Positions 23,836-34,877 of a DNA stretch of 64,000 nt are shown here, piece after piece (within the stretch, counting starts at the first letter, position 1; each line of letters starts with the position of its first letter). A program made the position numbers and the translations under genes. Source of the stretch: an uncultured Myxococcales bacterium (GTDB taxonomy: Bacteria > Myxococcota_A > UBA9042). The stretch spans positions 62,001 through 126,000 of the forward strand of contig CAITYF010000040.1 of the NCBI GenBank assembly GCA_903896545.1. Direction: 5' to 3'. The notes under the pieces were generated by a model. That model did no database searches. It had not been told where the DNA came from and saw only the letters and a program-made list of their open reading frames with translations.

Positions 23836-23937
23836 GGTGGCGGCCTCGTGGGCGGGGGAGAATAACCCGGCGGGGCGCGGGAGGCGAGACCTCTGCGCTG
23901 GATACTTGGTCTGTTGGCTATGCCGGTGCCACAGCGC

Positions 23938-26900
23938 TCACCACTGCAGAACTTTGGCGGCGATGCCCGGTTGACCGGACTTGCCGGTCAGGCCGATGGA
24001 CGGCCCACCGGGCCCACCGGGGCCGCCGGTACCCAGCGACTTCAACTGGTTTTGGGCTTGGAGGGGCGCAGCCGCAGGGGGTGGCACGTTGACGAGCGCC
24101 AGAAGCGCCGCGGGGCCGCCGCCGCCGCCACCGCCGCCACCGCCGTGGCCCGCGTTGCCTCCTGCTCCACCGTCACCACCTTGGGACGTGCAGAACGTCG
24201 CCTGCGCGCCTTCACCGCTTTCCCCACCCTTGCCGCCCTGACCGCCGGGGCCTCCCGAACCAGCGGGTCCGCCTGCTGCGCCCGCGCCACCGGAACCGGC
24301 AAAAAGTTGGTTGCCCATCGCAAACGGGGTTTCGCCTGACGCGGTGGCGACGATGAACAGCGCGAAGGATCCGCCGCCGCCGCCGCCGCCCAGGCCACCC
24401 GTGCCGCCACAGCCCCCCGATCCGCCGCCGCCGCCTGACCCGCCGATGTCCGTGTACTTGGCCGACGTCGCCGCACAGTCGTGCACCTCGACGCCGCCCG
24501 CTGCGCCACCGCCGCCGCCGCCGCTGCCCGGCCCGCCGCTTCCGCCCATATCGCCGCCCGCTGGCTGCCACTCACCGTTGACGACGCTGCCCGCCGCGCC
24601 TGAACCACCCGCGCCGCTCCAGCCGTTGGCGCCGATTCCGCCGTCCTTCCCGTCGACACCGTCGCGCGGCATCACGGGCACGAAGCACAAGTTACACCCT
24701 GCTTTTGCGTTGTTGCAGGTTGTTGCGACCGCTTTTTGCGAATCGATGTAGCTGTCGGCACCGGAAGCGCCGCCCTCGCCGCCACTCCAGCCCGTACCCT
24801 TTTTGCCTGGTTCTTGCTGCATCGGCACTTGCAGGTACGGCGGGATCGGGCACTGCGGCGCCGGATTGTCCTCGTCATAGGTTGGGCAAACCGCTGTGCC
24901 GCCCATGCCGCCGCTGACGCTGCCGTCGTCGCAGGATGCGCCTTGGCCTCCCGCGCCGCCGGGCGCGAAGTCGTCTGGCGTACACAGATCGTGTCCGACG
25001 TCGTGGGCGGCAACGCCGTTTTCACCCGGTGTGCCCGGTGCGCCGTTTTGACCGGTGCCGCCCGGAATGCCCGCCGCGCCGTCGCCCGACTGGATTTGGC
25101 AGTACGTGACTTGGAACCGTTGATCGCAGCCTGCCGACCAAACGCCATAAGCACTGCTGCCCAACGCTTTGGCGTCCGCGCCGATGACCAGAAAGCCGTC
25201 CAACCGTGAAGGCATCTTGCTGGCGTCGACGATGTTGGCGCAGCGTACTGCGGCCGTCACGCCCGTGGTGGGCGACGTGCCCACGATTGCGCTCTGGTAG
25301 CTGACCGGATCGCGCGCCGTGAAGTCCGGTTTGTAACCGCCGTAGACAGAGACGCCCGGCGCCATGTCGATCGACCCGGCGTACACACCGCCCGCAACGT
25401 ACACGTCCCGCTTGCCGTCGGCCTGAGCGAGGCTGATCGCGTGGGCGATGCTGGCGACTGGATAGTTGAGCGTTCCGGGGTTGGCGTCCGAGCCGATCTT
25501 GGCGACGAAGATGGCGTCGAGCGCGTCACCGTCCACGCCGTCGCAGTTTTGGTCGACGCCGTCGGGCATGTCGGTGCTGGACTGGAAGTAGCACTCGCAG
25601 CCGTCTTCCAGATTCTGGTTGAGGTCGACCCAGCCAGGCGAGCACGTTGTAGTGCACGACGGAATCGGTGCGCCTGCACACGCGACCTTCGTGCTGGGCG
25701 GGGCAGACGGGCACACGACGCCACATGCGCCGCACGCGTTCATCTTGTCGTACACCAGCGTCTGCGCGTTGAGCCAACCGTCGTCCGTCGTGCCGTTGCA
25801 GTCGTCATCGACGCCGTTGCACGTCTCTTGTTTCGCCGCAGTGCCTGCACACACGAGTCCCGCAGCGCCGGTGCAAGTCCAACTGCCCGTGCACGTGCCG
25901 TCCTTGTTTGTGATGGGGCACGGCGTGCCTTCACCCACTTCCTCGTCGGTTGCGCCGTCGCAGTCGTCGTCGCTGCCGTTGCAGAGTTCCGCCTTTGGCG
26001 TTGCGGCGGAGCATGGGCTCCAGCCATTGCCGGGGTTGCACATTTGTGAGCCGGTGCACACGCCAAAGCTGTTGCTCTGTACGCACGCCTGCACACCGCC
26101 GCCATTGGCGGATGTGCACGAGCACGTGCCGCTCTTGGGTTGGCAGGTGTTGAATGTGCCGGTGACGTTCGTGACGCACGCGTAGCCTGGCAAGCACGGC
26201 GCCGCGTCGGTGCAGAGCGGTGCACAGAAACCGTCCAAGCAGGGATTGCCGCCGCAGTCGCTGGCCGTTTGGCAAGCCGCGCACGAAAAGACGACGCTGG
26301 GCGCGCAGTTCTTCGGCGATTCAGGCCAAAATCCCGGATCGCACGTGGCGACGGCGCACATCGGCTTGCCGCCGACCACTTGGCAGCTCGCCTTGCCGTT
26401 GGTGATTTCGCCCGCGCAGTCCACGCCACAACCGCCGCAATGCGCGTCGTTCAGGTACGCGCCGTTCGTCAGGAATCCGTTGTCGATAACGCCGTCGCAG
26501 TCGTCGTCTTGACTGTTGCACGTTTCCGTCACAGCGAGCGCCCCATCGCACGCTGATTTGCCGTCTTTGCATTGGACTTGCCCGGCGCAATGGCCAACGC
26601 CACAGGGCGCGCCGCTCAAGCCCTCGTCTGTGTCGCCATTGCAGTTGTCGTCGACGCCGTTGCATGCCTCCGGTCCGGGCACGATGGCGTCGCACGAACT
26701 CCAGCCGCTGGTCGCGTCACACGAGCGTTTGCCGGTGCATTTTTGCAGGCTCGTCGCCGTGACGTCGGTGCAAGGGGCTATGGTGCCGTCATTTGCAGGT
26801 CGGCACGTGCAGGAGCCGTTGGTCGGTTTGCAGACGTGGTTTGTGCAGTCCATGCCGGTTGGGCAGCTGGAACCACTTGGTCCGACTACGCACGGGATCA

Positions 26901-27276
26901 GGCAGAAGCTGCCTTCCTCGGCGATTGCGGTGCAGGTGCCGCCCAAGCACACCGCATCACTCACGCAGGGCGCGCAGGCGAACGCGGCGTCGGGCACGCA
27001 GGTGGGCGTGACGTCGCCACCGGGCACAAAGCAGGCGTAACCGCTCGCGCAACTTGTCGATGTACAGCCCCAAACGTCAGGGCCGGCGTCGCCAGGTCCG
27101 GTGTCCAGAAAGCCGACGCCATCGATGCCGGGGCTCGCGTCGGAATACGCGTCAGTGGCCTCGCCGGCGATGGTGATCGGGGTGTCGTCGCAGCTCAGAG
27201 CCGTCAACGCCAGCGCGAAGAACCACACGGTTCGGTGCGACAAAATCGGTGTTTTCCGCGTCAAACGACCGTTCAT
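23938..27276 (-). CDS. Large lipoprotein with MopE-type repeats and glycine-rich C-terminus
   Basis: The 1112-aa product has a signal peptide with lipobox TALSC followed by Asp-Asp, an acidic spacer, and alternating Cys-rich knots (CxxxSDCGG type) with four MopE-type motifs such as [44 protein letters not shown] and [15 protein letters not shown], plus a degenerate fifth. Around residue 590-680 comes a segment ([26 protein letters not shown]) typical of the start of a right-handed beta-helix. The last ~400 residues are dominated by GG, GGPGG and GGGG runs mixed with Cys. MopE-type repeats occur in surface proteins and one family member binds copper. Adhesion or a structural surface role is likely but unproven. 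Confidence 0.85.
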   Translation of the reverse strand: MNGRLTRKTPILSHRTVWFFALALTALSCDDTPITIAGEATDAYSDASPGIDGVGFLDTGPGDAGPDVWGCTSTSCASGYACFVPGGDVTPTCVPDAAFACAPCVSDAVCLGGTCTAIAEEGSFCLIPCVVGPSGSSCPTGMDCTNHVCKPTNGSCTCRPANDGTIAPCTDVTATSLQKCTGKRSCDATSGWSSCDAIVPGPEACNGVDDNCNGDTDEGLSGAPCGVGHCAGQVQCKDGKSACDGALAVTETCNSQDDDCDGVIDNGFLTNGAYLNDAHCGGCGVDCAGEITNGKASCQVVGGKPMCAVATCDPGFWPESPKNCAPSVVFSCAACQTASDCGGNPCLDGFCAPLCTDAAPCLPGYACVTNVTGTFNTCQPKSGTCSCTSANGGGVQACVQSNSFGVCTGSQMCNPGNGWSPCSAATPKAELCNGSDDDCDGATDEEVGEGTPCPITNKDGTCTGSWTCTGAAGLVCAGTAAKQETCNGVDDDCNGTTDDGWLNAQTLVYDKMNACGACGVVCPSAPPSTKVACAGAPIPSCTTTCSPGWVDLNQNLEDGCECYFQSSTDMPDGVDQNCDGVDGDALDAIFVAKIGSDANPGTLNYPVASIAHAISLAQADGKRDVYVAGGVYAGSIDMAPGVSVYGGYKPDFTARDPVSYQSAIVGTSPTTGVTAAVRCANIVDASKMPSRLDGFLVIGADAKALGSSAYGVWSAGCDQRFQVTYCQIQSGDGAAGIPGGTGQNGAPGTPGENGVAAHDVGHDLCTPDDFAPGGAGGQGASCDDGSVSGGMGGTAVCPTYDEDNPAPQCPIPPYLQVPMQQEPGKKGTGWSGGEGGASGADSYIDSQKAVATTCNNAKAGCNLCFVPVMPRDGVDGKDGGIGANGWSGAGGSGAAGSVVNGEWQPAGGDMGGSGGPGSGGGGGGAAGGVEVHDCAATSAKYTDIGGSGGGGGSGGCGGTGGLGGGGGGGSFALFIVATASGETPFAMGNQLFAGSGGAGAAGGPAGSGGPGGQGGKGGESGEGAQATFCTSQGGDGGAGGNAGHGGGGGGGGGGPAALLALVNVPPPAAAPLQAQNQLKSLGTGGPGGPGGPSIGLTGKSGQPGIAAKVLQW

Positions 27277-27334
27277 CAGCCCACAACCGCGGCACGTGCC
27301 GTGGCTGGATCATAGCGGAATTGTCCGATGCGCG

Positions 27335-27661
27335 TTACTGGGTACTGAGAACCGGTGTCCACATCCGGGTTTCGACCGCATCGGCGCCGCCAACTTGCAG
27401 CCTCGCCAGCGCTTCGTAGGTGTCCAGCATCTCTTGGTCGAGCGGTTTCTGCGTCAACCGCTGCAGGTGGTTCCACGAGTCGTACCGCTGTACTTCGGTC
27501 CACTGCCACGGATCATCGTCATCTTGCCAGACCTCAAACGACGCGACGCCGAGGTCCACAGCGTGCGCGCGCACCACGTCGAGCAGCCCCACCAACCGGG
27601 CGCGGTCCAGCGGATCCACGCGGTAGCGGTGCTGCAGAATGCACGGGTGTGCCGTCGTCAT
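27335..27661 (-). CDS. Small ABM-like (dimeric alpha/beta barrel) protein
   Basis: A 108-aa soluble protein. The pattern [20 protein letters not shown], then [25 protein letters not shown] and a final TRMWTPVL strand fits the ferredoxin-like dimeric barrel seen in antibiotic-biosynthesis monooxygenase (ABM) and NIPSNAP-like proteins. No specific catalytic residues can be named. The ATG lies 3 bp after the ssb stop codon, so it is probably in the ssb transcript. Confidence 0.65.
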   Translation of the reverse strand: MTTAHPCILQHRYRVDPLDRARLVGLLDVVRAHAVDLGVASFEVWQDDDDPWQWTEVQRYDSWNHLQRLTQKPLDQEMLDTYEALARLQVGGADAVETRMWTPVLSTQ

Positions 27662-27664
27662 GGC

Positions 27665-28138
27665 CTAGAACGGAATGTCGTCTTCGGGACCCATGTCGTC
27701 CGGCGTCGGATCGTCCATGCCCGGTGCCGGGCCGGTCTGACGCGGGCCACCCTGCGGGCGCGGGCGATCACCGCCGCCGCCTTCCGGACGACCTTCGCCG
27801 TCGCCGCGGCTGCCGATGAACTGCCACGTGTCAGCAACAATTTTGATCTTGGAGCGCTTTTGGCCGCTGTCCTTGTCGACCCATTCGTCCGTGGCGAGCC
27901 GACCTTCCACGTAGACTTCACGGCCCTTTTGCAGGTAGCGTTCAGCGTTTTCCGCTTGCTTGTCCCATACTTCCACGCCGAACCAGTCGGTCTTTTCCTG
28001 TCGCTGGCCGCCTTTGTCCGTGTAGACGCGGTTGACCGCGATGCGCAGTTCGGTGACCGCGTGGTTGCTCGTTGTGTACTTCAGCTCCGGCGTATTGCCC
28101 AAGCGACCGATCAGAATGACTTTGTTGACGTTGGCCAT
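27665..28138 (-). CDS. ssb: Single-stranded DNA-binding protein
   Basis: Binds single-stranded DNA during replication, recombination and repair. ATG 28138 after GGAGAG gives 157 aa, the usual SSB size. The OB-fold starts [18 protein letters not shown] and contains [13 protein letters not shown], then a Gly/Arg/Pro-rich linker (about 110-145). It ends in the acidic tip GPEDDIPF, which recruits partner proteins in this family. It is divergent from phoH, with about 170 bp between, and is followed directly by the small ABM-like gene. Confidence 0.97.
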   Translation of the reverse strand: MANVNKVILIGRLGNTPELKYTTSNHAVTELRIAVNRVYTDKGGQRQEKTDWFGVEVWDKQAENAERYLQKGREVYVEGRLATDEWVDKDSGQKRSKIKIVADTWQFIGSRGDGEGRPEGGGGDRPRPQGGPRQTGPAPGMDDPTPDDMGPEDDIPF

Positions 28139-28306
28139 GACGCTCTCCGGCTGTGGGGCCTGCAATATACGCAAGCGCCATCGGAACGTCCATGCCGACA
28201 GCACGGCAAAAAGCAGTGGCTCGCTGTGCCAGTGGCGAAAGGGGCGGGAAACCGCTACCCTACAAGTGGGGGACGGCGCCGTGTCTGGTTGCCACGACGG
28301 GAGTGC

Positions 28307-29443
28307 ATGGCCAATCGCAGCCCAATTGCCACAACGGACCCTACTGTGCCCATTACAGCATCGAACCTGATCAATCCGGATAGCCCCGACGAACGCCGTT
28401 ACACGCTCCGCTTTGACGACACCGAAGCGCTGCGCATTCTGTGCGGGGAGCGTGATCGCAACCTGCGCTGGATCGAGGCGCGCTTGGGTGTGCAGTCGAT
28501 TGCGCGCGGGCACGATGTTCACTTGATCGGCGATCCGCTGGCGGTGAAGGCCGCGGCAGAACTGCTACGTTCAGCGTTTGTGCGGGCGCGTGCAGGTGGC
28601 GACGTCTCGGAAGCCGAGATGGACCGCCTTTTGAACGCGCAAAATATGGACCGCGGCACGTCTGATGACGCGACCAGCAGCGCCGCCGTTCGCAGTCTCT
28701 CAGTGGCGCGTCCTGTGACGCACCCCGGTCGTGTGATGCAGTCGATCCTGGCGGCTGAAGGCGACTTGGGCGACGGCATTCGCCCGGTGACGGCGCTCAC
28801 CGAAGGGCAAAAGCGCTACGTGGAAGCGATGCGCCGCAACGAGCTCGTGATCGCGTCGGGTCCGGCGGGTTCGGGCAAGACGTATCTGGCGATGGCGGCG
28901 GCGCTGGGTGCCATGCACCGGCGCGATGTGAAGCGGATCGTGCTGACGCGTCCGGCGGTGGAAGCCGGCGAGCGTCTGGGCTTTCTACCAGGGGACCTGA
29001 ACGAAAAAGTGACGCCGTACCTGCGGCCTCTCTACGACGCGCTGCGTGATCTCGTGGACGAGGATCGCTTTGAGCGCTTGAACGCGCGCGGGCTGATCGA
29101 AGTGGCACCGCTGGCGTTCATGCGCGGTCGCACGCTTTCCAACGCGTTCGTGATTCTGGATGAAGCGCAGAATTGCACCGTCGAACAGATGCTGATGCTG
29201 TTGACCCGCATGGGTGAGCACACGCGCATTGTCGTGACCGGCGACCCGTCGCAGTCGGATCTGCCGCGCGGCACGCCGTCTGGCCTCGCGCACGCGCTTC
29301 GCACGTTGTCGGGCGTCGAAGGCATCGCGATTGCGCAGCTTGGACTCAACGACGTGGTGCGTCATCCGCTCGTTGGGCGTATTATCGCGGCGTGGCAAGT
29401 GCACGGCGAACCTGAGCCCGGCGGTCCGGCGCGTCGTCGCTAA
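28307..29443 (+). CDS. phoH: PhoH-like ATPase
   Basis: ATG 28307 after GGGAG gives 378 aa; the much longer open frame upstream runs antisense to ssb and its neighbours and is not used. After an N-terminal KH-like region (about 30-95) the PhoH domain has Walker A GPAGSGKT (185-192), [16 protein letters not shown], Walker [10 protein letters not shown] (281-289), and the sensor [11 protein letters not shown]. The family is linked to RNA metabolism and ribosome maturation. It is the first gene of the conserved phoH, 7TM-HD, ybeY cluster, which supports the assignment. Confidence 0.95.
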   Translation: MANRSPIATTDPTVPITASNLINPDSPDERRYTLRFDDTEALRILCGERDRNLRWIEARLGVQSIARGHDVHLIGDPLAVKAAAELLRSAFVRARAGGDVSEAEMDRLLNAQNMDRGTSDDATSSAAVRSLSVARPVTHPGRVMQSILAAEGDLGDGIRPVTALTEGQKRYVEAMRRNELVIASGPAGSGKTYLAMAAALGAMHRRDVKRIVLTRPAVEAGERLGFLPGDLNEKVTPYLRPLYDALRDLVDEDRFERLNARGLIEVAPLAFMRGRTLSNAFVILDEAQNCTVEQMLMLLTRMGEHTRIVVTGDPSQSDLPRGTPSGLAHALRTLSGVEGIAIAQLGLNDVVRHPLVGRIIAAWQVHGEPEPGGPARRR

Positions 29444-29467
29444 CTTCAGTCAGTCGGAGACACGCCC

Positions 29468-32143
29468 TTGAAGCCAGGAAAGCGCACAGCGGCTCCTATC
29501 GGCTTGCCCGGCGACAAAGAGCAGATTCGCCTGCGTCGCGTCGCGTTTCGCCGTCGTCTGGGGTTGGCGGCGCTGTCCTTAGGCGTTTGGCTGCTACTCA
29601 TTTTCCTTGTCGGTCCCGCGCGCGTCTCGATGGAACTGCCGCCCTTGGGTCCCGCGAGTCGCGATCTGATTGCGCTTCGTGATTTTGACGCCGAGGAGCC
29701 TGTCGTCGACCTGTCGCAGCGGCAAGAAGCGGCCGTCGCTGCGGTCCCGTTGCGCTACACGCTGGACAAGGAAGCCGCCAATCGGCGCATTGATGCGATT
29801 CACGCAGCGTTTCGTCTTGTCCGGCCGCGCTATCGTCTCTACGTGGCCGATCGCGAGCGGCTCGTGGATGCGGGCAAAACCTCTACGCATGGGCACAAGT
29901 CCGACGGCGCTGACCCGACCAAAGACTTGGACCAAGCTTACGAAGAGGAGCTTCAGCGCCTGCGCCCGGAGTTTGAGGCGGCCGTCGCGCCGCGTCACAG
30001 CGAGCTGGGCACCGACGTCTTCGCCACGATCCGTAAGGCCGGCTTCGCCGAGGAAGTGGAGTTGTTGCTGACCGACGTTGCCCAAGTGCTGCTCAGCCAG
30101 CGCATCGTCCGCGAGATCGAGCGGTTTCAGGACGATCTCGGACGCGGCGTGCTGGAAGACGGCAACGACGTTCGCTACGACCGCCACGCGATGCCGCAAA
30201 AAGTCGTCGACGTCGAGCAGGCGCTGCGTCAAACCGAAGACTTCACGACGGAGTTCATCCGCCAGAAGAAGCCCTCGCGGTTGGATGAACCCGTGTTGCA
30301 GGCGGCCGTGCGGCAGTTAGCGCGTGGCTTGGTAGAGCCGACGTTTCAGCGCGATCTGGACGCCACGCGCGCGGCAGAAACGGTGGCGCTGTCCAACGTG
30401 GCCAAGACCCGAATGGTGCGCTACACGCGTGGTCAGTCGCTGGTCAAGCGGGGTGATGTCGTGACGTTGGCCGTTCAGGAGCGCGTCGCGGCGGCGCAGC
30501 GCGGCTGGCGTGGCGACTCGCTGGCACGGCCGTACGCGGCGACTGCGCTGCTGCTGGCCGTCGTTCTGGGCCTGTTCAGCCTTTTTGCGAATAGGCACTT
30601 GCACCACTTCCGCCATCGTCCGCGTGACGTCGGGCTTCTCGCCGCCGTGCTCGTGTTGCACGCCGCGAGCTTGCGCGGTTGGCTGATTCTGGGTGAAGCC
30701 CTCGTCGAGCCCGGCGGAACGCTGACGGCCGAGATGTGGCTCGTGGCGATGCCCATGGCGCTCGGCCCTTCCTTGGCGGCGCTCTTCCTGAAGCCTTTCA
30801 CTGCCGCACCATTCGCGCTCGTCTGCGCCGGTTTGGCTGCCATGATGGCGCACAACTCGTCGTTCGTCCGCGCTTCGCCGGGTCTGGACGGTGTGCAGGC
30901 CGTGCTGGCGTTGGCCGTGGGTCTGGCGGGCGTCCAGGCTTCGCGGCGGTTTCGCACACGCGTGGATCTTTTGCGCGGCGCGGTCATGATCGGCGGGTCG
31001 GGTGTGCTTTGTGCGGCCGCGGTCGTTCTCTTCACCGTTCCCACCGCAGGTCTGCTCGACGAACAAAACGCCATGGTTCTCGCCATGGGCGCGGGCACGG
31101 GGCTGACTACCTACCTGCTGCTCACTGCGCTGACGCCGGTTTTGGAGCTCACGTTCAACCGCCTGACCGACATCAAACTGCTTGAACTGGCCAGCATGAA
31201 TCACCCGGCGCTGCGACTCCTGGCGACGGAAGCGCCCGGCACGTTCACGCATTCGGTGATGGTCGGCAATCTGGCGCAAGCGGGCTGCGACGCGGTGGGT
31301 GCGAACGGACTTCTGGCCCGCGTCGGCGCGTACTATCACGACGTCGGCAAGACCAAGGCGGCGCGTTATTTTGCCGAGAATCAGGGAGGCGAGAACCCGC
31401 ACGATCGCCTCAAGCCGCACTTGTCCGCGCTCATCATCAAGTCGCACGTGAAGGATGGGATCAAGCTGCTCAAGGACTTCCGGCTGCCCGATGAAATCAT
31501 CGATTTTGTGCCGCAGCACCACGGGACGAGCCTCATCGTGCACTTTTACCACCGCGCACAGCGCGAGGCGCTGGAGACGGGTGAAGAGGTGCCGGAGGCG
31601 GATTTTCGCTATCCAGGGCCGAAGCCGCAGCGGCGTGAGACGGCGATGTTGATGATCGCGGACTCGGTGGAAGCGGCCACCAAGGCGTTGCCTGACCCGA
31701 ATCCAACGCGCGTGCAGGCGCTGGTGAAGCGGATCATCGCGAGCAAGTTGGAAGACGGCCAGTTGGACGAATGCGACCTAACGCTGCGCGAACTGGCACT
31801 CGTGGAACAGGCCTTTGTCAAAACGCTCATGGGCATGCACCACACGCGACCGACGTACCTGCCCCCCGCGCAGCCGTCGTTGGTGCTGGGTCACAGCCGG
31901 ACGGACACCCACTGGCCGCAGGCAACCGATGACCTACGCCGCGTGGCGATCATGAGCGACGGAGGCGTGGGTGTGCGGCCCGTGACCAAGCGCAACGCGA
32001 CGGTCGATTCCACGTTGGCGATGACCGGTCAACACGACCGTCCGACGCTCAACGGTCTCGCAGAAGTAGACAACGCCGAACCCGAAGCGCCGACCGCGCT
32101 GGTCGCCCAGAAGTCGCCGGCGCCGCGCCAGCCAAGGACCTGA
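29468..32143 (+). CDS. pgpH: 7TM-HD cyclic-dinucleotide phosphodiesterase (PgpH-like)
   Basis: The product is 891 aa from TTG 29468, placed after CGGAGA. Order: a membrane helix at about 35-55, a large extracytoplasmic domain (about 60-350), then a bundle of roughly seven helices to about 560, and a cytoplasmic HD domain with HSVMVGN, YHDVGKTK and PQHHGTS. This is the 7TM-7TMR_HD architecture; characterised members (PgpH) hydrolyse cyclic di-AMP. Whether c-di-AMP is made in this organism cannot be seen here. The C-terminal ~100 residues after the HD domain are polar and low-complexity. It sits between phoH and ybeY in the usual gene order. Confidence 0.93.
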   Translation: MKPGKRTAAPIGLPGDKEQIRLRRVAFRRRLGLAALSLGVWLLLIFLVGPARVSMELPPLGPASRDLIALRDFDAEEPVVDLSQRQEAAVAAVPLRYTLDKEAANRRIDAIHAAFRLVRPRYRLYVADRERLVDAGKTSTHGHKSDGADPTKDLDQAYEEELQRLRPEFEAAVAPRHSELGTDVFATIRKAGFAEEVELLLTDVAQVLLSQRIVREIERFQDDLGRGVLEDGNDVRYDRHAMPQKVVDVEQALRQTEDFTTEFIRQKKPSRLDEPVLQAAVRQLARGLVEPTFQRDLDATRAAETVALSNVAKTRMVRYTRGQSLVKRGDVVTLAVQERVAAAQRGWRGDSLARPYAATALLLAVVLGLFSLFANRHLHHFRHRPRDVGLLAAVLVLHAASLRGWLILGEALVEPGGTLTAEMWLVAMPMALGPSLAALFLKPFTAAPFALVCAGLAAMMAHNSSFVRASPGLDGVQAVLALAVGLAGVQASRRFRTRVDLLRGAVMIGGSGVLCAAAVVLFTVPTAGLLDEQNAMVLAMGAGTGLTTYLLLTALTPVLELTFNRLTDIKLLELASMNHPALRLLATEAPGTFTHSVMVGNLAQAGCDAVGANGLLARVGAYYHDVGKTKAARYFAENQGGENPHDRLKPHLSALIIKSHVKDGIKLLKDFRLPDEIIDFVPQHHGTSLIVHFYHRAQREALETGEEVPEADFRYPGPKPQRRETAMLMIADSVEAATKALPDPNPTRVQALVKRIIASKLEDGQLDECDLTLRELALVEQAFVKTLMGMHHTRPTYLPPAQPSLVLGHSRTDTHWPQATDDLRRVAIMSDGGVGVRPVTKRNATVDSTLAMTGQHDRPTLNGLAEVDNAEPEAPTALVAQKSPAPRQPRT

Positions 32144-32146
32144 ATC

Positions 32147-32653
32147 ATGCCCGTTGCGACCGACAACCGTCACCCGAAGCTCCGCGTGGAACGCAAACGC
32201 CTGAATCAACACCTACGCACGGCGCTCAAACACCTGGGGCGCGCGCACGCGGAGGTCTCAGTGAGCCTTGTGGACGACGCGGAGATCCGCGCGTTGAACA
32301 AGCAATGGCGCGGCGTGGACGCGGTGACGGACGTGCTGTCGTTTGCCTTTGACGAGACGGACAGCCCGGACGTGGGCGTCGATATTCTGGGCGACATCGT
32401 CATCTCGCTGGACACGGCCGAGCGTCAAGTGGCCATTGTCCACGGTGCGAACGCGGGACGGCCGGATCTGGCGCAGTATCATCTGGACGAGGAAGTGCTG
32501 TTTCTGGCGACCCACAGCCTCTTGCACCTGTGCGGGCACGACCATCAGGAAACGGCCGAAGCGGAGGCCATGGAGGCGCTCGAGCGCACGCTGATGGCGA
32601 GTGTCACGACGCTGGACCTGCACGCCGCGGATCGGAGCGAGCACGGCGTTTGA
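32147..32653 (+). CDS. ybeY: Endoribonuclease YbeY
   Basis: Zinc-dependent endoribonuclease involved in 16S rRNA 3'-end maturation and ribosome quality control. The 168-aa protein has the full zinc motif HSLLHLCGHDH (123-133, with His123, His127 and His133) and the conserved NKQWRGVDAVTDVLSF segment with its Arg. The start follows the 7TM-HD gene by 3 bp with AGGACC upstream, consistent with one operon. Confidence 0.97.
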   Translation: MPVATDNRHPKLRVERKRLNQHLRTALKHLGRAHAEVSVSLVDDAEIRALNKQWRGVDAVTDVLSFAFDETDSPDVGVDILGDIVISLDTAERQVAIVHGANAGRPDLAQYHLDEEVLFLATHSLLHLCGHDHQETAEAEAMEALERTLMASVTTLDLHAADRSEHGV

Positions 32654-32707
32654 GCGCAGCCAGCATCGCAAAGCCCCGACGCGCATCTCAAGGAGCGGGG
32701 GTGAACG

Positions 32708-33607
32708 ATGCGAATCGCTGTAACAGGTGCTTCTGGGCTGGTGGGTAGGGCGCTGGTACCGTTCTTGCGCGCGGCTGGTCACGAAGTGTGGCGGTTGCAG
32801 CGCAGCCCGCCGCAGGCAGACTATGACGTGCAGTGGCCGTCGCATGACCCGCAGTTTCGCTTTGATCCGGGCACGCGTTGGGACGCGGTCGTGCATCTCG
32901 CCGGCGAACCGGTGGCCGAGAAGCGGTGGTCGTCGGAGCAAAAGTCGCGCATCCTCAGCAGTCGCGGCGATGTGACGCTGCATTTGGTGCAGGCTTTGGC
33001 CGCGCTCGACGTGCCGCCAGCGGTCTTTGTTTGTGCGTCGGCGGTGGGCTACTACGGCGATGGCCGCGAAACGCTGTTGCGCGAATCCAGTCCCGTCGGC
33101 ACCGGTTTTCTGGCAGAAGTTTGTCGCGATTGGGAAGGTGCGGCCGCGACGGCACGTGGCTTTGGCGCACGCGTCGTGTCGTTGCGCATCGGCGTCGTGT
33201 TGACGGCGGAAGGCGGCATGCTGGCGCAGTTGGTGCCGATCTACCGCGCCGGTCTGGGCGGTCCCGTAGGAAGTGGTCTGCAGTGGCTCTCGTGGCTCCA
33301 TCGCGACGACCTGCTGGCGCTCATCCTGCTGGCGTTGACCGACGCCCGCCTGTCCGGACCCGTGAACGCCGTCTCGCCTGAGCCCGTGCGTCAGGTCGAA
33401 TTTGCCAGGCAGCTCGCGCGCGTTCTGCACCGACCGGCCTTCTTGCCCACACCGGCGTTCGCCGTGCGTTTGGCCTTTGGCGCGATGGCCGACGAAGTGC
33501 TCTTGGCCGGTCAGCGCGTGCTGCCCGAAGTGGCGCAGCAAGCAGGGTTCACTTGGAAGTACAATGACCTCGCTGACGCGCTGCGTGCCGAGCTGCCTCC
33601 GCCGTAA
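32708..33607 (+). CDS. TIGR01777-family NAD(P)-dependent epimerase (YfcH/SDR39U1-like)
   Basis: A 299-aa extended SDR. The N-terminal Rossmann motif is TGASGLVGRAL; further marks are VHLAGEPV, CASAVGYYGDG with the YG-type active site, and VSLRIGVVLTAEGG. The C-terminal DUF1731-type segment (LPTPAFAVRLAFGAMADEVL, LLAGQRVLP) is complete. The physiological substrate of this family is not established. The ribosome site AGGAGC lies just upstream of ATG 32708. It is co-directional with the ybeY operon 54 bp downstream. Confidence 0.93.
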   Translation: MRIAVTGASGLVGRALVPFLRAAGHEVWRLQRSPPQADYDVQWPSHDPQFRFDPGTRWDAVVHLAGEPVAEKRWSSEQKSRILSSRGDVTLHLVQALAALDVPPAVFVCASAVGYYGDGRETLLRESSPVGTGFLAEVCRDWEGAAATARGFGARVVSLRIGVVLTAEGGMLAQLVPIYRAGLGGPVGSGLQWLSWLHRDDLLALILLALTDARLSGPVNAVSPEPVRQVEFARQLARVLHRPAFLPTPAFAVRLAFGAMADEVLLAGQRVLPEVAQQAGFTWKYNDLADALRAELPPP

Positions 33608-33707
33608 GCGCCCTTTCGACCCCGGCCAAGCGACACCGTTGACCCGCGTCCCATCCAGCCGGACAATCGGCCCGCAGCGTGCTTCTTGCAGCGCCTGAAG
33701 GATCGAT

Positions 33708-34877
33708 ATGCCCTCGTTGTTCTTGAAGTTCCTTCCTGCCTTCGCTCTCACCGCTTGCCTTGCGTGTTCGTCCACCTCGACGACCACCAGCGCGGCGGAT
33801 GACGCTACTGGCGATACGAAGGTCACTGCCGACGTGTCGCATGGACCCAAAAGCACGACCGGCATCGTGACCAACGAGCGCATCATCTACACCGACGGGT
33901 TGCACAACGAGAACACCGATCTCATCACGTGGCAGGGGAAGACGTGGCTCATGTTCCGTGGCGGTGAAACGGGGCAGGTTGGAACGCCCGTGGCGCGGCT
34001 GAAGATCTATCAGTCCGTCGACTTGGGCGACACCGTCACGATGACCGCCGAGATCTTCATGCCGGAGCGCGACATCCGGGACCCGAAGTTCCTGATTCAA
34101 GGAGACAAGCTCGTCATCTACGCCATTTCACGCATTCCCGGTGGTCACCTGCGCGATGAAGGCGGACTCGCGTGGACGGTGCGCACGGAGTCGAGCGACG
34201 GCATTCACTGGACGCCGCCCGTGAAGGTGTACGACGAGAAATGGGGCTTCTGGCGCTTCACCGAACACGGCGGGCTCACCTACGCAACGGCGTACAACGA
34301 CGGTGACACACAGGTTGCGTTCTTGTCGTCCGCCGATGGCCTGACCTGGAAACCGATCTCGCTCATCTACGATTCCAAGCCCGACGTGCCCAGCGAAGCG
34401 GAATTGCAGTTCTTTGGCGACACGGCGGTCAGCCTTGTGCGCCTGGACAACGGCGCGTCGCTTCTGGATGAAGGTCATACGGCGGTTTGTGTCGCGCCAC
34501 CGCCCTACGCAACGTGGGATTGCACGCGCAAGTTCGACAAACGGCTGGACGGTCCGAAGTGGTTCGTTTGGAGCAACCGGCAGTTCATCATGGCGCGCAA
34601 GCACTTGCCAGACGGTCGCAAACGCACGGCGCTCTACGAGATTCACGGCGACTTGGCGAACCCGCAAGCGACGGTCACGCTCCAGGAATTGGCGGAGTTC
34701 AAAAGCGCGGGTGACACAGCGTACGTCGGCGTGCTGCCCATGGGCGGTTCGCAGTTTCTGGTTTCCTGGTATTCCAGTGACGTGGTGGCCGATGACGTGT
34801 GGAGCATCGGCATGTTTACGCCGTCCGACATTTGGCTGGCTTGGGTCGATCTGGCCTTTGCCCCCGCGCCGCAGTAG
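33708..34877 (+). CDS. Lipoprotein with possible beta-propeller fold
   Basis: The 389-aa product has a signal peptide with lipobox ACLAC and a Ser/Thr/Asp-rich tether (about 22-50). The rest is rich in strands and repeated 'SxDGxxW' style motifs (ESSDGIHWTPPV, SSADGLTWKPIS), which occur in five- or six-bladed propellers such as sialidases and GH32/GH43 enzymes. I cannot locate a full catalytic triad, so an enzyme call is not justified. Its stop codon abuts the stop of the convergent cytochrome gene (TAGCTA), leaving no intergenic DNA. Confidence 0.78.
   Translation: MPSLFLKFLPAFALTACLACSSTSTTTSAADDATGDTKVTADVSHGPKSTTGIVTNERIIYTDGLHNENTDLITWQGKTWLMFRGGETGQVGTPVARLKIYQSVDLGDTVTMTAEIFMPERDIRDPKFLIQGDKLVIYAISRIPGGHLRDEGGLAWTVRTESSDGIHWTPPVKVYDEKWGFWRFTEHGGLTYATAYNDGDTQVAFLSSADGLTWKPISLIYDSKPDVPSEAELQFFGDTAVSLVRLDNGASLLDEGHTAVCVAPPPYATWDCTRKFDKRLDGPKWFVWSNRQFIMARKHLPDGRKRTALYEIHGDLANPQATVTLQELAEFKSAGDTAYVGVLPMGGSQFLVSWYSSDVVADDVWSIGMFTPSDIWLAWVDLAFAPAPQ

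Noticed and set aside
27101-28306. N-terminal extension of phoH by about 400 codons
   Set aside because: It would overlap ssb and the ABM-like gene antisense; the PhoH family starts near ATG 28307, which has a ribosome site.
30317-31552. 411-codon minus-strand open frame
   Set aside because: Antisense to the 7TM-HD hydrolase gene.
32258-33886. 542-codon minus-strand open frame
   Set aside because: Antisense to ybeY and the SDR epimerase gene, both well supported.
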